The notes under the pieces are model-generated. The model was not told where the DNA came from and made no database searches. It saw only the letters and a program-made list of their open reading frames with translations. Positions 32,767 through 36,500 of a DNA stretch of 36,500 nucleotides are shown here, one piece after another (the stretch's first letter is position 1; each line of letters opens with the position of its first letter). This DNA comes from Adiantum capillus-veneris (Eukaryota; Streptophyta; Polypodiopsida; Polypodiales; Pteridaceae), in the NCBI GenBank assembly GCA_014529385.2, contig CM043964.1, forward strand, positions 103,820,587 through 103,857,086, in the 5' to 3' direction. The position numbers were made by a program, and so were the translations under genes.

Positions 32767-33939
32767 TTAAAACAGGATAAAGATAGAAACATTAAAGGAA
32801 TGATGGTTATCCAATATGGGGAGAATGATAGGGTTCGGGGAATTGAGGATTTCTCCTAGTACCACCACACCAAATAGGTATACGATCTTCTGTTGGTAGA
32901 AGACTTTCCTATCTACATAGATATTCACATGCATATGTTGCAGGAATCTTAATGGGAATGCCGTCAACCCGTTTTCCATCATGCACAGAGGGTGGAATAC
33001 TTACTTATACTCTTATTGTGCCAGTGTTGATGAGTTGGCACATCCACAAGAGGTCGTCGCCTTTCATGGGCTCTACCGTTCCTTCATTGCTCAGCAGTAT
33101 GGGGTGATGGCGACACGTCTGACCACTCCCAGCCTCTTGGCTAATAGCAATTGCAGGTAATTTCTGTAGTCGGCGTGTTGCATGAATTCTACTCCATTCA
33201 ATTGCAACTCGTCCCCGGCCCATTGGGTTTCACCCGTGGTAGAGAGCTTCTTCAGGATAAGTTGTACAGGGAGAGGAGGAAGATCCTCCACTCGCTTTCC
33301 CAAACAACGAGAGCAGTAACCGAACCACTCTTCCCTAGGACATGGGAATCTTCTTACCACTTCTTCTTCCAGATTGTCAAAGTGGATTGTTAGCACTCGC
33401 ATACGTCGTGCAAATTGGTAGGCGACCTTCTGCCGCTTAGCTTCGGATGACTTCCTCTTTGGCAAGCTGGGTACTACCCGGCTTTCTAAGCTTGAAGCAC
33501 TTGCTTGGCCAGATGCTTCTCCCTTCGAGGTCATGTGTTTCCAAACTGGCTTAACTTCTCCTTACCTTTGGCTCGAGCAACCCCTTTGATTGTAGTTTCT
33601 TTAGGAAAAAGAGGCCTCACCGTTTTCTTCCCTTCCTTGATGTGAATGACTTCTTTGCGATGAATGTCGATGTAGATGATTTCAGCCCTTTCGCTGCCTT
33701 CGTTGTTGGAACTCATTAACAGTGTGTCTTGGTTGACAACACTGATGGCACTTCACCGACCTCCCACCTGATGCTCTCAATCTATGGTTAGAACGAGCAA
33801 CACGACATGAAGAATTTACCTCTTGAATAGTGACGACGCTGTCGCCTGGCAGTAGTACTTCAATGAAGGCGGCGAGTGCCTCCTTTGTCTCCTCTTCTTC
33901 CGTTCTCCAGCTAGAAAATTCCTTCAGCCATTCGTCCAT
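32767..33939 (-). pseudogene. Element F pre-gag ORF of about 390 codons, unknown function
   Basis: A long reading frame between the PBS and gag, in the sense of the element. It starts MDEWLKEFSSWRTEEEETKE at 33939, 56 nt inside the PBS-proximal edge. Frame changes lie near 33740, 33533, 33095 and 33005. Readable parts: SERAEIIYIDIHRKEVIHIK near 33630-33690; KRKSSEAKRQKVAYQFARRM near 33400-33460; CPREEWFGYCSRCLGKRVED near 33285-33345; GDDLLWMCQLINTGTIRV near 33010-33065; NIYVDRKVFYQQKIVYLFG near 32870-32925. The last block is conserved in element E. It stops 87 nt before gag. I recognise no family. Basic and cysteine-containing segments would allow nucleic acid binding, but that is a guess. 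Confidence 0.6.
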
Positions 33940-33994
33940 GATTGATAGTGGGCGTCACTTTTAACATTGTAAACTGAAGGGTCTTAGAAAGCCC

Positions 33995-34012
33995 TCCTCC
34001 GTGGGGGCACCA
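33995..34012 (-). other. Element F primer binding site
   Basis: The minus strand reads TGGTGCCCCCACGGAGGA, two bases inside the presumed LTR end at 34015. It is a variant of the A and E site. Confidence 0.75.
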
Positions 34013-34014
34013 AA

Positions 34015-34600
34015 TGACAGGAGCAAAGCAAACCCCGAACCCCGACGGCCTCTAAAACACCGGGGGCCGAATGGCGCGTCTCGAGCCTGTCACGATAAAG
34101 CGAACAGGGGGCACCACCTAGCTTTGAGCGGCTAGGACGCAAACCACGATCATATGAACACCGCAAACTTACACACCGAGAGAGACAGAGAGAGAGATTT
34201 GCAAATGATGAAAACCCTCGGGGGTGTGAGGGAGAATTATTTCTGCAGTATTTACAAATGGCACGTCGTAGTGGTAGAGAGGTAGGGAGAAAAGATGGTC
34301 CACATTCATTGGTGCATTCTCTAAGACGACTCAATGATTGTGGAGCTTGCCATCAAGAGCGTGTGTGCGTGTATGCATCGACCATTGGAGTCCAGAGGTG
34401 GACGTGGCTCCCTTTGCATGGTGCAATTCCCAAGGCAAACCCAACACACAAGCCCCCTCCTCCGCGTGATGGTGATAGTGTCAACTCTTCCCACTACACT
34501 CTGCCAAGTGTTGACTTCTCATGAACTATCCCCCTCCCCCAATAGTGACCTCTCAGAGCCAATTTATAGGTGTTGGCTGCTTGGATTATGGTAATCCCGG
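34015..34600 (-). repeat. Element F 5' LTR, inner part
   Basis: The plus strand starts TGACAGGAGCAAAGC next to the PBS. TTTTAGAGGCCG on the minus strand, about 36 bp from the edge, corresponds to the TATA-GAGGCG region of the other LTRs. There is no second copy in the window, so the outer end is unknown. It may extend well past 34600. Confidence 0.55.
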
Positions 34601-35322
34601 TGTGATTAGGGTAAGCTTAATTGGGGAGACAAAGCAAGTGGTGGGCCCGGTGTGGTTGACCCTTGCTTTGTTTTGGGAGGTTATTAAAAGATGAGAATCT
34701 CTAGGTGGGCCTTTGTGACCATCACCTAAAGAGACAAAATTTACAAAAATGGGAATTTTACAATGGCTTGGGTGAAAATTGAAGAAATGATGAAAATAAC
34801 CTATAAATTATTGAAATTTGTGTCGTGGTTGCGTGTTGCCGGCAAATGGTGTGTTGTTGGTGCGTCGGTGTAGAGCGTACTTGTTTTGGGGGTCGGCAGG
34901 GGCATGCCTTTGGCGCATTTCCTCTTTTTGTTGTTGGCGGCGCGCGAGTTGGGTCCTCCTTCTTTTTTGTGATCGTCGTAGTCGTGGACTCCTTCATTTT
35001 TCCTTGTATTTATGTGCGTATATGCGTGTGGGTGTGTGTGTGTGTGTGTATGTATGTGCATATGGACGGATGTGTGTGTATATATAGATGTGGGTGCACA
35101 TGCGTGAGTGTGTGTGTGTGTGTGTGTATTTGTATGTGTGCGCAAGCATGTGGTGGGAACGGGGCTTATCTATATAATGTATATATTATATATGTTTTTA
35201 TTATATTTTTTTTATTTTCTATGTTGGTGGCCAGCGGCAGCTACGCGAAGATGAGGGGTCGGGAGGGGATGGTGTGTGTGTGTGTGTGCATGCGTGGGGT
35301 GTGTGTGTGTGGGTGGTGTGTG

Positions 35323-35324
<2 letters not shown>

Positions 35325-35411
<87 letters not shown>
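35325..35411. repeat. GA microsatellite, about 43 units
   Basis: Uninterrupted GA dinucleotides after a GT-rich tract. Confidence 0.97.
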
Positions 35412-35412
<1 letters not shown>

Positions 35413-35625
35413 CTCTGTGCTGCGCCTGTACAAGCCGACAGGGAGAGAGAGAGAGAGAGATTTTTGGGCGGTGCTCGAACCGAAACAAAGTGCGAGAGAG
35501 GGAGAGGGGATTGGAGGTGTGTGTGTGTGTGTGAGTGTGAGGGAGGGAGAGGGTGAGGGTGAGTGAGTGTGTGGTGGGGGGTGCATGGGGTCTGGCTTCT
35601 TGCGCTGCGCCTTCGGGCTGAGAAG

Positions 35626-35630
<5 letters not shown>

Positions 35631-35690
<60 letters not shown>
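35631..35690. repeat. GA microsatellite, about 30 units
   Basis: A second uninterrupted GA array, 220 bp after the first. Confidence 0.97.
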
Positions 35691-35693
<3 letters not shown>

Positions 35694-36350
35694 AGGTGGC
35701 GTGGATAGGGGAGAGGGAGGGTTCTATGGCGGGTGCCCACCGCGGGGGGGGGGTTCCTATTCTCTGTCTTGCATGGTGTCTCAAGGATGAGAGGAGGGGG
35801 AGAAGTCAATGGTGTGGGGGGGGAGGAAGAGGGTGGGGATATCGAGCCAAAGGGGGGGGGGGGGGGGGGTAATGAGGCCAAGGGGAGGGTGAGGCGAGCG
35901 GGTGGGGAAGAGAGGGGGGGAAGAGGGTGGGGCGAGCGGGTGGGGCTTGTGGGCCGAGGGTGGCCAGTAAGGGGGGGGGGGAATGGAGGGTGAGGTGAGA
36001 GAGAGGATATTAGAGAGAGGCATGTAGGAAAAATGAGAGACAGAGAGGGGGGGGGAATATTTCATTCAATGCCCGCCAGGGGAATAAACTACAGGGAGAG
36101 AGAGAATGGGGTATTTGAAACCGAGGGCGGACGGCTAGGCTGGGGTATAGACAACTGGGGGCATGAGGGTGATAAGGCCGGCCAATCAAAGAGGGGGGGG
36201 GGGGGGGGGGGGGGGGGTGTGCCATGCCTGTGAGGGGGGGGGGGTCCAGCCTGTAGAGGTGTCGTGAGGTTTACCAGGCGGTGCTGAGCCTTCCAACAGT
36301 GTCGCCAAGGCTCCAACAGAGGAAAAATAAGTTTTTTCCTTTTTTTCTTT

Positions 36351-36500
36351 GATTTTCAAAAATCAGCCATCACAATATTTATTGATGATTTCACTGCATT
36401 TTCAATAGAGAAGAAGCATTTACTATTTCTGGAAATGGTCTTCCAAAGATGTAAGAAAAAGAGGATATGTTTGAACCCATTCAAAGCTGTTTTTCTGGTC
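36351..36500 (+). pseudogene. Element G: reverse transcriptase fragment, cut by window end
   Basis: Plus strand, frame starting at 36351. It reads IFIDDFTAFSIEKKHLLFLE near 36375-36434, then MVFQRCKKKRICLNPFKAVF to about 36494. FIDD is the catalytic RT motif and LNPxK-x-F is the standard Ty3/gypsy block after it. The usual cysteine in NPxKCxF is A. The wording differs from the A and E RTs ([20 protein letters not shown]), so this is another lineage. The rest lies beyond the window; whether it is intact cannot be judged. Confidence 0.8.

Larger units (their letters stand above)
31080..34600 (-). mobile_element. Element F: 5' part of a Ty3/gypsy element
   Basis: Minus-strand order: LTR end (from 34015 upward), PBS, a long pre-gag frame, gag and the start of protease. 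Similarity to the A and E proteases stops near 31080, where the unrecognised frame begins. RT, RNase H, integrase and 3' LTR are missing. The outer LTR boundary is uncertain because no second copy lies in the window; 34600 is arbitrary. Confidence 0.8.
34601..36340. repeat. Simple-repeat and purine-rich region
   Basis: No gene supported. GT-rich runs (about 35025-35145 and 35270-35322), GA arrays (35325-35411 and 35631-35690), and G runs (18 at 35852-35869, 25 at 36193-36217). The long open frames in both strands are translated repeats (RE or SL runs). Part may belong to the element F LTR or the leader of element G. Confidence 0.8.

Noticed and set aside
33270-33310. DLPPLPVQLILKKL resembling an F-box start
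   Set aside because: It is a short match only; the rest of an F-box is not visible.
33680-33770. CHQC motif resembling a CDCA7-type zinc finger in the element F pre-gag frame
   Set aside because: The further cysteines of that domain are missing, and the neighbouring coherent frame reads differently.
35212-35881. Open frames of up to 243 codons on both strands
   Set aside because: They are translations of GA, GT and G arrays (RE, SL, CV runs) with no stop-generating bases, not genes.

Overview
This window looks like transposon-packed nuclear DNA of a land plant. I see no host gene, tRNA, rRNA or CRISPR array. It is a stack of Ty3/gypsy LTR retrotransposons, several of them degenerate, separated by short unassigned stretches and simple repeats. 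The pol proteins resemble the plant Tat/Athila group: one gag-pol frame, a DGGA-type protease and a second RNase H between the reverse transcriptase block and the integrase. No marker fixes the species. A large-genome plant such as a fern, lycophyte or gymnosperm would fit, but that is inference.

Layout, with my letters. A (1-8297, minus): near-complete element with its 3' LTR cut by the window start, a broken gag-pol, and an intact 5' LTR of 1817 bp. B (8298-12042, plus): older gag-only element with 783-bp LTRs; A is inserted near the start of its 5' LTR. C (about 12280-15699, minus): gag-only remnant with a 1996-bp LTR of the A family. D (16350-19216, minus): a 2206-bp 3' LTR of the same family, containing a long CT array, plus the last part of integrase. 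E (19289-28004, minus): complete element with two 1142-bp LTRs, 4-bp flanking repeats, and a pol frame interrupted only by three TAG codons. 28005-31080: unassigned DNA with a long, broken minus-strand reading frame I do not recognise. F (about 31080-34015 and beyond, minus): 5' part of another element, with LTR end, PBS, a pre-gag ORF, gag and the start of protease. 34600-36340: GT, GA and poly-G rich DNA. G (36351-36500, plus): reverse transcriptase fragment running off the window.

How the parts relate. A, C and D share one LTR family; B and C share a non-pol accessory reading frame, so they look like non-autonomous elements that could use proteins of an A-like partner. E and F share a conserved reading frame upstream of gag that A lacks. 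All five elements with a visible leader (A, B, C, E, F) carry variants of one unusual primer binding site, TGGTGCCCCCANNGAGGA. Within readable pol frames, interruptions are mostly TAG, several at positions where a sister copy has glutamine. This fits C-to-T decay of CAG codons in methylated DNA.
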